Shown: positions 38,538 through 46,439 of the stretch, one piece after another
How the letters are laid out: every line of letters starts with the position of its first letter
Numbering within the stretch: the first letter of the stretch is position 1
NCBI GenBank assembly: GCA_036389155.1
Contig: DASVQN010000050.1
Span: 62,001-126,000 of the forward strand
Length of the DNA: 64,000 bases
Source of the DNA: CADCVT01 sp036389155
GTDB taxonomy: Bacteria; Actinomycetota; Thermoleophilia; Solirubrobacterales; Solirubrobacteraceae
Reading direction: 5' to 3'
The notes under the pieces: generated by a model
What the model was told of the DNA's origin: nothing
Seen by the model: only the letters and a program-made list of their open reading frames with translations
Database searches by the model: none
Translations under genes and position numbers: made by a program

Positions 38538-39575
38538 ATGCCGTCCGCCGACGCCGTCGACGCGCGCCTGCTCATCACGGGCGGGTCCGGGTTCATCGGG
38601 ACCAACCTCGTCCAGCACTACCTCGAGCGCGGGTCGCAGGTCGTCAGCACCGACCCCGCGCCGCCGCGCAACCCGGACCCCGCGCACCGCGCCGTGTGGA
38701 GGAAGCTCGACCCGCTCGACGCCGAGGGGCTGCGCGCGGTCATCGCCGAGCTGCAGCCGACGGCCGTCCTGCACATGGGCGCGCGGACCGATCTCGACGG
38801 CGCGGACCTCGCCGCGTACGCCTCGAACACGGAGGGCGTCCGGGTCATGGTCGACGCGCTGCGCGACGCGCCGTCGGTGCAGCGCGTGATCTTCGCGTCG
38901 AGCCGCATGGTGTGCGACATCGCCTACAAGCCGACCGGCGAGACCGACTGGTGCCCGCCGAACCCGTACGGCGAGAGCAAGGTCGTCGGCGAGCAGATCG
39001 TCCGCGCGGCCGACCTCTCCGTCCCGTGGACGCTGGTGCGGCCGACGTCGATCTGGGGCGAGTGGTTCGACATCCCCTACAAGACGTTCTTCCTCCAGGT
39101 CGCCGCGGGCCGCTACGTCAACGTGCGCGGGCACGTCGTCGACAAGTCGTTCGGCTACGTCGGCAACACCGTGCACGAGATCGACCGGATGCTGCACGCG
39201 CCCGCCGAGCAGGTCCACCGCCGGATGCTCTACCTCGCCGACTACCCGCCGATCAACGTCGGCGAGATGGCCGAGCGCATCCGCGCGGAGATCGGCGCGC
39301 GGCCGATCCGCACCCTGCCGTTCGCGGCGCTCAAGCCGCCCGCGCTCGTCGGCGACGCCCTCAAGCGCGCCGGCTGGCGCAACCCGCCGCTGACGTCGTT
39401 TCGCCTCGACAACCTCATCACCGAGATGGTCTTCGACCTGTCGGCGACGGAGGCGATCGCCGGCGAGCTGCCGTACACGATGGAGGAGGGCGTGCGCAGG
39501 ACCGTGACGTGGATGCGCGAGCACGGCGAGCTGCCGTCCTCCGCGCCCGCAGCCGCTAGCCCAGCTCCTGCTTGA
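38538..39575 (+). CDS. NAD-dependent epimerase/dehydratase, atypical
   Basis: A 345-residue extended SDR protein: RLLITGGSGFIGTNLVQHYLERG, LHMGARTDLDGADLAAYASNTEGV, then FASSRMVCDI where most epimerases have SSxxVYG, followed by NPYGESKVVGEQIV (Tyr-x3-Lys) and RPTSIWGEWFDIPYKTFF. Catalytic residues appear present, but the altered active-site strand and WGEW motif set it apart from GalE and GMD; it may act on an unusual nucleotide sugar. ATG 38538 is 15 bp after the GT4 gene in the same operon. Its 3' end overlaps the convergent sigma factor gene by 20 bp. Confidence 0.82.
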   Translation: MPSADAVDARLLITGGSGFIGTNLVQHYLERGSQVVSTDPAPPRNPDPAHRAVWRKLDPLDAEGLRAVIAELQPTAVLHMGARTDLDGADLAAYASNTEGVRVMVDALRDAPSVQRVIFASSRMVCDIAYKPTGETDWCPPNPYGESKVVGEQIVRAADLSVPWTLVRPTSIWGEWFDIPYKTFFLQVAAGRYVNVRGHVVDKSFGYVGNTVHEIDRMLHAPAEQVHRRMLYLADYPPINVGEMAERIRAEIGARPIRTLPFAALKPPALVGDALKRAGWRNPPLTSFRLDNLITEMVFDLSATEAIAGELPYTMEEGVRRTVTWMREHGELPSSAPAAASPAPA

Positions 39576-40038
39576 GCTTGCGCAGCGCGCGGTAGAGGCG
39601 GCCCTGCGTCGTCGTGTCCGACTCGCCGATGGCGAGCGCGATGTCCTTGAGCGCGAGGTCGCCGCCGAAGCGCAGCGCGACGACGTCGCGCTCCTCCGGC
39701 GCGAGCGTCTCCATCGCGCGGCGCAGCGCGTCGCGCTCGTCGAGCGCCTCGTGCGCCGACAGGCCGTCGTCGCCGCCGACGGTGACGCGCTCGAGCGCGC
39801 GCTCCTCCGTCTGCCGGCGCCGGGCGGCGTCGCGCAGCAGGTTCATCGCGATCGTGTAGATCCACGCCTTCTGGCGCCCGCGCCTGGGGTCGAACCGCGT
39901 CCGCGACCGCAGGACGCGCTCGAAGGTGTCGGCCACGAGGTCCTCGGCGAGCCCGCGATCGCCCGTCCGGTACGCCAGAAAGCCGAACAGGCCCTCGGCA
40001 TGCTCGGCGTACAGGCGCTCGAAGTCGGAGTCGCGCAC
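39556..40038 (-). CDS. ECF-type RNA polymerase sigma factor
   Basis: A 160-residue sigma factor with only regions 2 and 4. Region 2: DFERLYAEHAEGLFGFLAYRTGDRGLAEDLVADTFERVLRSRTRFDP then KAWIYTIAMNLLRDAARRR. Region 4: AMETLAPEERDVVALRFGGDLALKDIALAIGESDTTTQGRLYRALRKLKQELG with the DNA-reading helix. GTG 40038 gives the typical family opening and leaves 8 bp to the divergent ATG of the next gene, so its promoter must lie inside that gene. Its targets are unknown; the unusual regulated promoters of this locus are possible ones. The gene at 42648 belongs to a type often found with such sigma factors. Confidence 0.9.
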   Translation of the reverse strand: MRDSDFERLYAEHAEGLFGFLAYRTGDRGLAEDLVADTFERVLRSRTRFDPRRGRQKAWIYTIAMNLLRDAARRRQTEERALERVTVGGDDGLSAHEALDERDALRRAMETLAPEERDVVALRFGGDLALKDIALAIGESDTTTQGRLYRALRKLKQELG

Positions 40039-40046
40039 GGCCCGTC

Positions 40047-40457
40047 ATGATTCCCGAACTCGGCGTGCTGCGTAAACCGTCCATCAGTCCAGCGTTCCTG
40101 GTTCTTCCTGCAGTCCTCGCCGGCATCGCCGGCACGGTCGTCGCCGTCGCGGGCCGCGAGCCCGGCGACACGTTCGTGCTGCGCCAGAAGCGCCTGCAGC
40201 CGGTGAAGGCGGCCGAGCTGGAGGCCGCGGTCAAGCAGGCGCCGAACGCGCTGCCGGGATCCGGCGGCGGCCGCGGCGTGTCCGCCCGCTGCACGTCGCG
40301 CGGCGAGGGGACGCTGGGCAACCCGTGGCGGTGCGTCGTCGTCTACCCCTCCGGCGACCGGATCCGCTACCGCGTCACCGTGACGCCGGACCGGCGGTTC
40401 CACGGCACGGCGCCCGCGCTCGACATCCGCGGGTGCTGCGCCGGCGAGCCGGGCTAG
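40047..40457 (+). CDS. Small membrane-anchored or secreted protein with GCC terminus
   Basis: A 136-residue protein with one hydrophobic segment (PAFLVLPAVLAGIAGTVVAVAG) and an outer domain with four cysteines: ARCTSRGEG, NPWRCVVVYPSGDRIRYRVTVTPDRRF and a terminal DIRGCC. I have seen this kind of small CxxG..RC.V.YPSG..GCC protein in Thermoleophilia, but cannot name the family. The ATG is 8 bp from the sigma factor start on the other strand, which suggests shared control. Its stop is fused with that of the convergent ligase gene in CTAG (40454-40457). An anti-sigma role would be speculative. Confidence 0.7.
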   Translation: MIPELGVLRKPSISPAFLVLPAVLAGIAGTVVAVAGREPGDTFVLRQKRLQPVKAAELEAAVKQAPNALPGSGGGRGVSARCTSRGEGTLGNPWRCVVVYPSGDRIRYRVTVTPDRRFHGTAPALDIRGCCAGEPG

Positions 40458-42439
40458 AGGTTCTGCACCGTCAGCCGGTAGGAGTAGAAGGTCTCGTCGT
40501 ACACGCGGCGTGCCGCGCGGCGCCGCGCGGCGGGCGAGCGTGCCGCCAGCAGCTGGCGCGCGGCGGACTGGACCAGCGGGTCGTGCGGGTTGTTGCGCAG
40601 CGCCTCGCGGATCTGCGGCCCCGGGTCGGCGCCCGTCGCCGCGATCGCCGTCGCCAGGCCGAGCTGGTACTCCCAGCTCTTCGGGTCGCGGTCGTGCGCC
40701 TTGCGCAGCGCGTCGACGGCGGCCTCCGGGAAGTCGGAGGCCAGGGCGCAGAAGCCGACGATCGCGTACGGCTCCGGCCGCGCGGCGAGGTAGTCGATCG
40801 CGTCGAGGGACTTCGCGCGGGCCTGCTGGCAGTCGCCCTTCGCGAACGCGCCGCCGGCCACGGCGATCCGCGTCCCGGACGTCATGACGAGCAGCGGCGC
40901 GATCGCGGCGACGAGCCAGCCGATCGCGAGCGTCGCGCGGCCCGTGCTGCCCATCGTCGGCCGCGCCGTCGCCGCCGCCGTGGCCAGCGGCCTCGCGGCC
41001 GCCACGCCGCCGAGCGCGAAGAGCCACACGGTCACGACGGGCATCTCCCAGTGCCAGTCGATCCCGGCGGCGAGGATCCACGCCACGACGGCGCTGAGCA
41101 CCGCGGCCGCCTGGGAGCGGCGCTGCGTGGGCAGCCCGCGCGCGGCGGCCGCGACGATCGCGATCAGCGCGGCGAGCAGGAGCACGAGCCCGACGAGGCC
41201 GAGCTCGTCGAGGGTCTCGAGGTAGAGGGAGTGGCCGTCGGTGACGATGAGGTCCGCGTCCTCGCGGTCGCGGTAGAAGTCGAGCTGGAACATCCCCGCG
41301 CCGCTGCCGGCCAGCGGCGCGTCCTTCCATCCGTCCAGCGCCACGTTCCACTGCTCGATCCGGCCGGTGCTCGAGGCGTCCGTCAGCCGGTCGCGCGTCG
41401 ACCCGGTCGGCTGGGAGCCCTCGACGAACCGGTCGTACTGGCGGCTGATCGCCGACGGCGTCCCGGTCGCGACGATCACGACGACGGCGACCACGGCCGC
41501 GCCGCCGAAGAGGACGCGGCGCGGGACGGGCACCCGGCTGAGGATCTCGATCCGGCTGCGGACCAGCCGCGGGTCGAGGAAGGCCGTGAGCACGGCGCGG
41601 ACCACCGCGGCGGCGAGCATGCAGCCGATCACCACGCTCGCCACGTCATGCCCCTCCGAGACCCCGGCCGTGACGTAGTCGTCGCGGCCCAGCTGGTCGG
41701 CGCCGTAGGTGACCACCGCCGTGAGGGCGGTGAACGGGACGACCGCGACCAGCCCGCTCAGCAGCGTCCTCGGCCGGCCGAGGACGGCGTAGGCGACCAG
41801 GCCGAGGAGCGCGACCACGATCCCGCCGCGCGAGTACGTGAGGATGAGCGTCGCGGCGAGCACGGGGAAGGCCGCCGCCGCGAGCGCGCGGACGACGCGC
41901 GGCTCGCGCCCGCTGCACGTCAGGTGCAGGCACAGGATCATCGCGATCGCGGCGAGCAGGCCCTCGGCGTTCCAGTAGGTGATCGGATAGCTGAGCCGGT
42001 CCGGGCTCAGGTCGTTCTCGACGGTCAGGACGTCCGGCAGCACGCGGGAGACCAGGCCGATGCCGCAGATCACGACCATGGCCGCGGCCAGGCCCCGGAT
42101 CAGCCATGCCGTGCGCGCGAAGGAGCGCCCGAGCGACGCGAACAGCACGAACGTCGTGAGGTAGAGGAGCGTCCGGTCGAACTCCACCAGCGCGCGTGCC
42201 GAGCTGTCCGACCACGTGGCCGACAGCAGCTGCCAGACCGCCAGCCCCGCGAGCCCGGCGGCCGCGATGCCCGCCGCGGCGCCGATGCCCTCGAACGGCC
42301 GGTCGGCGAGGAGCGTGCGCAGGACGAGCAGCTGCAGCGTCACGATCGCCAGGAAGGCGGGCGTCGCCGGGAAGAACCCGCCCTCGTTGAAGGCCAGGTA
42401 CACCGTCGCCGCCGCCGGCGCGGCCAGCAGCAGCGCCAC
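40454..42439 (-). CDS. O-antigen ligase-like membrane protein with C-terminal repeats
   Basis: At least 661 residues: about 12 membrane helices, the WaaL/O-antigen polymerase motifs YWNAEGLLAAIAMIL and TYSRGGIVVALLG, a large outer loop with PLAGSGAGMFQLDFYRDRE, then a soluble C-terminal domain of TPR-like helices (FPEAAVDALRKAHDRDPKSWEYQLGLATAIAATG). It would transfer or polymerise glycan at the outer membrane face. GTG 42439 cuts into the first helix; the frame is open to 42553, where an ATC sits 8 nt behind TACACT, giving a 699-residue product with a Pro-rich leader like that of the paralogue at 54878. The true start is therefore uncertain. Confidence 0.85.
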   Translation of the reverse strand: MALLLAAPAAATVYLAFNEGGFFPATPAFLAIVTLQLLVLRTLLADRPFEGIGAAAGIAAAGLAGLAVWQLLSATWSDSSARALVEFDRTLLYLTTFVLFASLGRSFARTAWLIRGLAAAMVVICGIGLVSRVLPDVLTVENDLSPDRLSYPITYWNAEGLLAAIAMILCLHLTCSGREPRVVRALAAAAFPVLAATLILTYSRGGIVVALLGLVAYAVLGRPRTLLSGLVAVVPFTALTAVVTYGADQLGRDDYVTAGVSEGHDVASVVIGCMLAAAVVRAVLTAFLDPRLVRSRIEILSRVPVPRRVLFGGAAVVAVVVIVATGTPSAISRQYDRFVEGSQPTGSTRDRLTDASSTGRIEQWNVALDGWKDAPLAGSGAGMFQLDFYRDREDADLIVTDGHSLYLETLDELGLVGLVLLLAALIAIVAAAARGLPTQRRSQAAAVLSAVVAWILAAGIDWHWEMPVVTVWLFALGGVAAARPLATAAATARPTMGSTGRATLAIGWLVAAIAPLLVMTSGTRIAVAGGAFAKGDCQQARAKSLDAIDYLAARPEPYAIVGFCALASDFPEAAVDALRKAHDRDPKSWEYQLGLATAIAATGADPGPQIREALRNNPHDPLVQSAARQLLAARSPAARRRAARRVYDETFYSYRLTVQNL

Positions 42440-42561
42440 GCCGGTGCCGGTCAGCCAGCGCGGGAGGTGCGACTCGACGGGCTGCTCGTCGGTCGCGGCG
42501 GTCGCGCCCGAGGGTTCCGGGGCTTCCGAGGTTGGGACGGGCGGGGCGTCGATGGCTGCGC

Positions 42562-42567
42562 AGTGTA
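42562..42567 (-). promoter_or_regulatory. Minus-10 hexamer TACACT upstream of the ligase gene
   Basis: TACACT on the minus strand is followed 8 nt later by an in-frame ATC (42553), the spacing seen for leaderless starts elsewhere, although ATC is not a usual initiation codon. Otherwise it gives a leader of about 115 nt before GTG 42439. Confidence 0.4.
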
Positions 42568-42597
42568 GGCGCGGGCGCCGTCACCCCGCAGAACGAC

Positions 42598-42623
42598 GAA
42601 GGGCGGCCCGGAGGCCGCCCTTC
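42598..42623 (-). terminator. Strong hairpin terminator after the small anchored protein gene
   Basis: An 11-bp perfect stem (arms GAAGGGCGGCC and GGCCGCCCTTC) with a CGGA/TCCG tetraloop lies 24 bp after the minus-strand stop at 42648, followed by a short T-containing tail. It isolates this gene from the ligase promoter just beyond. Confidence 0.7.
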
Positions 42624-42647
42624 ATCAGACGTCAAACGTCCGTGCGA

Positions 42648-43028
42648 CTACTTCGTCGCGCAGCTGTTGCCGTTGCCCGGCGCGCCCGTGTGGGTGCCCG
42701 ACGGGTTGACGCCGCCGGTCTTGCACGGGCCGACGCCCGGCTTGTACTGCGAGCTGGCAGCACCGTTGTTGCTGCCGGGCGTGCCGCCCGTCGCCGCGAT
42801 GACGCCGCCGGTGCCGGCGGTCATCAGGCCCAGCGAGAGAAGCGCCACAGTAAGTCGAGACTTCAAGAGATTCCCCTTCGTCCGTGAGGTACGCAACGCT
42901 TGCGAACGCGCCCTCTGCTTCATCCGATCGAGCTCCAAGGCCGAGGCCTCGGACCGTTGATCGCGGAGCAGACGGGCGACATCCGTGATGTCGTCCGGCA
43001 AGCGATCTTCGTCCCAGTGGATGCTCAT
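42648..43028 (-). CDS. Small membrane-anchored protein with cytoplasmic helical N-terminus
   Basis: A 126-residue protein. The N-terminal part (DDITDVARLLRDQRSEASALELDRMKQRARSQALR) is a charged helical segment, followed by one membrane helix (RLTVALLSLGLMTAGTGGVIAA) and an outer Gly/Asn/Ser-rich tail with two cysteines (GPCKTGG and NSCATK). The ASALELDRMKQRA segment is common in small actinobacterial proteins encoded near ECF sigma factors, which suggests, without proof, a regulatory or anti-sigma-like role. The ATG at 43028 has TATAGG 8 nt upstream and overlaps the start of the divergent gene. Confidence 0.75.
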   Translation of the reverse strand: MSIHWDEDRLPDDITDVARLLRDQRSEASALELDRMKQRARSQALRTSRTKGNLLKSRLTVALLSLGLMTAGTGGVIAATGGTPGSNNGAASSQYKPGVGPCKTGGVNPSGTHTGAPGNGNSCATK

Positions 43029-44702
43029 GTCACACCCCTATACGAACGGCGGCGGCGCTTTCTGACTGCCCGGGCGGAAATCTTTTTCGGCGCGATCCTC
43101 GCCGCGCTCGTCCTCGCGGCCGGCACGGCGGTGCCCGCCGCCGCCCAGTCGGCCGGCTCGAACGCTTCGACGCTGCCATCGGGCCGCCTGTCGGGCGAGG
43201 ACCTGCGGGCGTTCGAGGCGGCGCGCCGGATCGCCGACCGGGCGCCCGAGGTCGTCGAGCAGCGTCGCAGCCACGCCGACCTGACCGCGACCACGTTCTC
43301 CCGCGCGGGGTCCCTGCTCGAGCTGACCTACGCCTCGCGCGGGCGCGCGCTCGTGGGCGTGAAGGTGGACCTCGACCGGCGGCGCATCCTCGGCGCGTGG
43401 ACCGGGTGGGCGGCGACGTGGGGGATGGCGCGCGGCGAGCCGGGCGCCTTCGGGCGCGTGTGGAACTCGCCGTGGGTCCTCGTCCCGCTGGGCCTGCTCT
43501 TCCTGCTCCCGTTCGTCGACCCGCGCCGGCCGTGGCGCCTGCTGCACCTCGACCTGCTCGTGCTGCTCGCCCTCGGCGTCTCGCACGTCTTCTTCAACCG
43601 CGGCGACATCGACGCGTCGGTCCCGCTCGTCTACCCGGTCCTCCTGTACTTCGTGGTGCGGCTGATCGCCGGCGTCGCGTGGCCGCGCCCGGACCGCGGG
43701 CCGCTGGTCCCGTACGTCCCCGTCCGCTGGCTGGGCGCGGGCGCGGTCGCGCTCCTCGTCGCGCGGATCGTCCTGAACGTCGTCGACTCGAACGTCATCG
43801 ACGTCGGCTTCGCGAGCGTGATCGGGGCCGACCACATCCTCGACGGCGAGGGGCTCTACGGGCCGGGGTTCGCGGAGGACCCGCCCAACGGCGACACCTA
43901 CGGCCCGGTCAACTACCTCGCCTACGTGCCGTTCGTCGCGATCTTCGGGTGGAGCGGCGAGTGGGACGCGCTGCCCGCGGCCCATGCGGCGGCGATCGCG
44001 TTCGACGCGCTGACCGCGGGCGCGCTGGTGCTGCTCGGCCGGCGGCTGCGGGAGGGCCCGCAGGGGACGGCGCTGGGGGTCGCGCTCGCGTGGGCGTGGC
44101 TCGCGTACCCGTGGACGGCGTTCGTGCTGATGACGAACGCCAACGACGGCCTCGTCGCGCTTCTGCTGACGTTCGCGCTGCTCGCCTTCACGTCCGCTCC
44201 CGCGCGCGGCGCGCTGCTCGGGCTGGCCGCGGCGGCGAAGTTCGGCCCGATCGCCCTCGCCCCGCTGCTGGCCACGCGCGACCGCGAGCGCGAGCCGCTG
44301 GGGGCCTGGCTCGCCTACGCAGGCGCGCTCGCGCTCGTCGTCGCCGCCGCGACGCTGCCGTTCGTGCCCGACGGGGGCCTGTCGGAGCTCTACGACCGCA
44401 CGATCGGGTTCCAGCTGGGGCGCGAGTCGCCGTTCAGCCTCTGGGGCCTGCACCCGTCGCTCGACGTCGTGCAGGTCCTCGTGCAGGTCGCCGCGGTCAA
44501 CCTGGCGCTGCTCCTGCTGCCCGTGCCGGCGCGCCGCGGCCCCGAGCAGGTGGCCGCGCTCGGCGCCACCGTGCTCATCGCGGCCCAGATCGCCGCCGAG
44601 CACTGGTTCTACCTGTACGTCGTGTGGTGGCTGCCGCTCGCGCTCGTGGCAGTGATGGCGAGGTTTGGCGCCAGCCCTTCGGCAGGAACCAGCGCACCCT
44701 AA
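43017..44702 (+). CDS. Polytopic membrane glycosyltransferase, GT87/DUF2029-like
   Basis: A protein of about 561 residues with a signal-type helix (FFGAILAALVLAAGTAVPAAAQ), an outer N-terminal domain of about 110 residues (RLSGEDLRAFEAARRIADRAPEVVEQ...GVKVDLDRRRILGAWTGW), then about ten membrane helices. The loop DGEGLYGPGFAEDPPNGDTYGPVNYLAYVP and the AKFGPIALAPL segment are typical of polyprenyl-phosphate-sugar-using GT-C enzymes. It would add sugars outside the membrane. The start is unclear: GTG 43017 is the only standard codon that keeps the signal helix, but it overlaps the divergent gene by 12 bp; a CTG at 43062 is the alternative. Confidence 0.8.
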   Translation: MDAHVTPLYERRRRFLTARAEIFFGAILAALVLAAGTAVPAAAQSAGSNASTLPSGRLSGEDLRAFEAARRIADRAPEVVEQRRSHADLTATTFSRAGSLLELTYASRGRALVGVKVDLDRRRILGAWTGWAATWGMARGEPGAFGRVWNSPWVLVPLGLLFLLPFVDPRRPWRLLHLDLLVLLALGVSHVFFNRGDIDASVPLVYPVLLYFVVRLIAGVAWPRPDRGPLVPYVPVRWLGAGAVALLVARIVLNVVDSNVIDVGFASVIGADHILDGEGLYGPGFAEDPPNGDTYGPVNYLAYVPFVAIFGWSGEWDALPAAHAAAIAFDALTAGALVLLGRRLREGPQGTALGVALAWAWLAYPWTAFVLMTNANDGLVALLLTFALLAFTSAPARGALLGLAAAAKFGPIALAPLLATRDREREPLGAWLAYAGALALVVAAATLPFVPDGGLSELYDRTIGFQLGRESPFSLWGLHPSLDVVQVLVQVAAVNLALLLLPVPARRGPEQVAALGATVLIAAQIAAEHWFYLYVVWWLPLALVAVMARFGASPSAGTSAP

Positions 44703-44711
44703 ACTGGTCTG

Positions 44712-44814
44712 GACGAACATCCGATGTGAATGAGCAGGAAATCGGTGGACATCACGCATCGATCCGGTTAGGTTCGTCGCCAACCTCGGCGTGCCGCCCG
44801 TCCACGGAAGGACG
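44712..44814 (+). promoter_or_regulatory. Shared-box promoter 3 (variant): GACGAACATC box, TAGGTT hexamer, leader hairpin
   Basis: GACGAACATCCG starts at 44712; CGGTTAGGTTCGTCG (hexamer TAGGTT at 44769-44774) parallels CGGTTAGTCTCGTCG of the promoter at 25977. The segment GTGCCGCCCGTCC and a leader hairpin (CGTCC 44799-44803 with GGACG 44810-44814) are shared too. The box-to-hexamer distance is 57 bp, 13 more than in the other two. Confidence 0.5.
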
Positions 44815-44845
44815 TCGCCGAAACCCACACAGCACGGAGCATTCG

Positions 44846-46354
44846 TTGGAAGCCAGCAGTAGACCCATGCCTGCACCTGCGCCGGCCCCCGCCCGGCGCC
44901 GCAGGGGACTCATCGTCCCCCGGTCGCGCCGTGCCCACGGGGACCTCGCGTCCCAGCAGCCGGGGCTCATCGTCGAGGCGACCCCGACCTCCGAGGTCGA
45001 GGCCCGCGACCGCCTGTACCGGCGCATGCTGGCGTACTCGGACGTCGCCTCGGCCGCGCTCGCGCTGATCCTGTGCGTCTCGGTGCTCGGCGACGACAGG
45101 CTGCGCCTCATGACCTTCCTGGCCCTGCCGCTGATCGTGGCCGCGGGCAAGGTGCAGGGGCTCTACGACCGCGACGAGCTGCTCATCCGCAAGACGACGA
45201 TCGACGAGGCGCCGCAGCTCTTCCAGCTCGCGACCCTCTACACGCTGTCGCTGTGGATCCTCGACGACCAGATCATCCACGGCGCGCTCGGCAAGGGGCA
45301 GATCCTCGTGCTGTGGGCCGCGCTGTTCGGGCTCGCGCTGCTCGGCCGCCGGCTGGCCCGCTCCATCGTCCGCCGCATCGCGCCGACCGAGCGCTGCCTG
45401 TTCGTCGGCGACGCCGCGGCGTACGACCGCCTGCGCGCCAAGCTCGACGGCGACGAGCTGAACGCCGAGCTCGTCGGGCGCATGTCGCTCCAGCGCGCCT
45501 CGGGCCGCGGGAGCACCCGCGGCGCCCAGGCCGAGGAGCTGCGCGAGCTGATCGCCTGGACCGGGGCGCACCGCGTGATCATCGAGCCGCACGCGCTCCC
45601 CCAGGACGAGATGCTCGACTTCGTGCGCGCGGCCAAGAGCGTCGGCGTGCGCGTCAGCCTCCTCCCGCGGGTGCTCGACGTCGTCGGCAGCTCGGTCGTC
45701 TTCGACCACATCCAGGGCGTCACGCTGCTCGGCGTCCGCCGCTTCGGCCTGACGCGCTCGTCGCGGCTGATCAAGCGCGGCTTCGACCTCTGCGGCGCCG
45801 GGTTCGGCCTCCTCGTCGCGGCGCCGGTGATGCTCGCGATCGCGGCGCTCATCAAGCTCGACACGCGTGGGCCGGTCCTCTTCCGCCAGACGCGCGTGGG
45901 CCGCGACGGCAAGCACTTCAAGATCTGCAAGTTCCGCACCATGTGCACCGACGCCGAGCAGCGCAAGTCGGAGCTGCGCGCGATCAACGAGGCCGAGGGC
46001 GGCCTGTTCAAGATCGCCGACGACCCGCGCGTCACGCGCGTGGGCCGGATCCTGCGCAAGACGTCGCTGGACGAGCTGCCCCAGCTCTTCAACGTGCTGC
46101 TCGGCGACATGAGCCTCGTCGGCCCGCGCCCGCTGGTGCTCGACGAGGACGCGCAGATCAAGGGCTGGGACCGGCGCCGGCTGCAGCTGACGCCGGGCAT
46201 GACCGGCCACTGGCAGATCCTCGGCTCGGCCCGCGTGCCGCTGCACGAGATGGTGAAGATCGACTACCTCTACGTGGCCGGCTGGTCGCTGTGGTCCGAC
46301 ATGAAGATCCTCCTGCGGACCGTGCCGTACATGCTCAGCCGCCGCGGCATGTAG
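44846..46354 (+). CDS. Initiating polyprenyl-phosphate sugar-phosphate transferase (WbaP/exopolysaccharide family)
   Basis: A 502-residue enzyme that starts the lipid-linked repeat unit by moving a sugar-phosphate from a UDP-sugar to undecaprenyl phosphate. The N-terminal half has several membrane helices and a CoA-binding-like domain (RCLFVGDAAAYDRLRAKL). The C-terminal catalytic part has KRGFDLCGAGFGLLVAAPVMLAIAALIKLDTRGPVLFRQTRVGRDGKHFKICKFRTM, KTSLDELPQLFNVLLGDMSLVGPRPL and LTPGMTGHWQI, all standard for the family. TTG 44846 has GGAG 6 nt before it; ATG 44867 is an in-frame alternative without a ribosome site. It is under the third shared-box promoter, so control of the pathway's first step is likely. 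Confidence 0.94.
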   Translation: MEASSRPMPAPAPAPARRRRGLIVPRSRRAHGDLASQQPGLIVEATPTSEVEARDRLYRRMLAYSDVASAALALILCVSVLGDDRLRLMTFLALPLIVAAGKVQGLYDRDELLIRKTTIDEAPQLFQLATLYTLSLWILDDQIIHGALGKGQILVLWAALFGLALLGRRLARSIVRRIAPTERCLFVGDAAAYDRLRAKLDGDELNAELVGRMSLQRASGRGSTRGAQAEELRELIAWTGAHRVIIEPHALPQDEMLDFVRAAKSVGVRVSLLPRVLDVVGSSVVFDHIQGVTLLGVRRFGLTRSSRLIKRGFDLCGAGFGLLVAAPVMLAIAALIKLDTRGPVLFRQTRVGRDGKHFKICKFRTMCTDAEQRKSELRAINEAEGGLFKIADDPRVTRVGRILRKTSLDELPQLFNVLLGDMSLVGPRPLVLDEDAQIKGWDRRRLQLTPGMTGHWQILGSARVPLHEMVKIDYLYVAGWSLWSDMKILLRTVPYMLSRRGM

Positions 46355-46365
46355 CACCCGTCACG

Positions 46366-46386
46366 TTCCGTCCGCGTCGGGCGGAA
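46366..46386 (+). terminator. Hairpin after the sugar-phosphate transferase gene
   Basis: TTCCGTCCG and CGGGCGGAA pair over 9 bp (one G-U) around a CGT loop, 12 bp after the stop. No long T-run follows. Plausible terminator. Confidence 0.45.
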
Positions 46387-46439
46387 ACATTGCTCGCGTA
46401 GGTGTTCGCCCTTCGGGGCAGAAACACGGACGGAGCGCG

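Noticed and set aside
36219..39524. Minus-strand open frame of about 1100 codons over the GME, GT4 and epimerase genes
   Set aside because: Antisense shadow; no recognisable motif, and the plus-strand genes have full family signatures.
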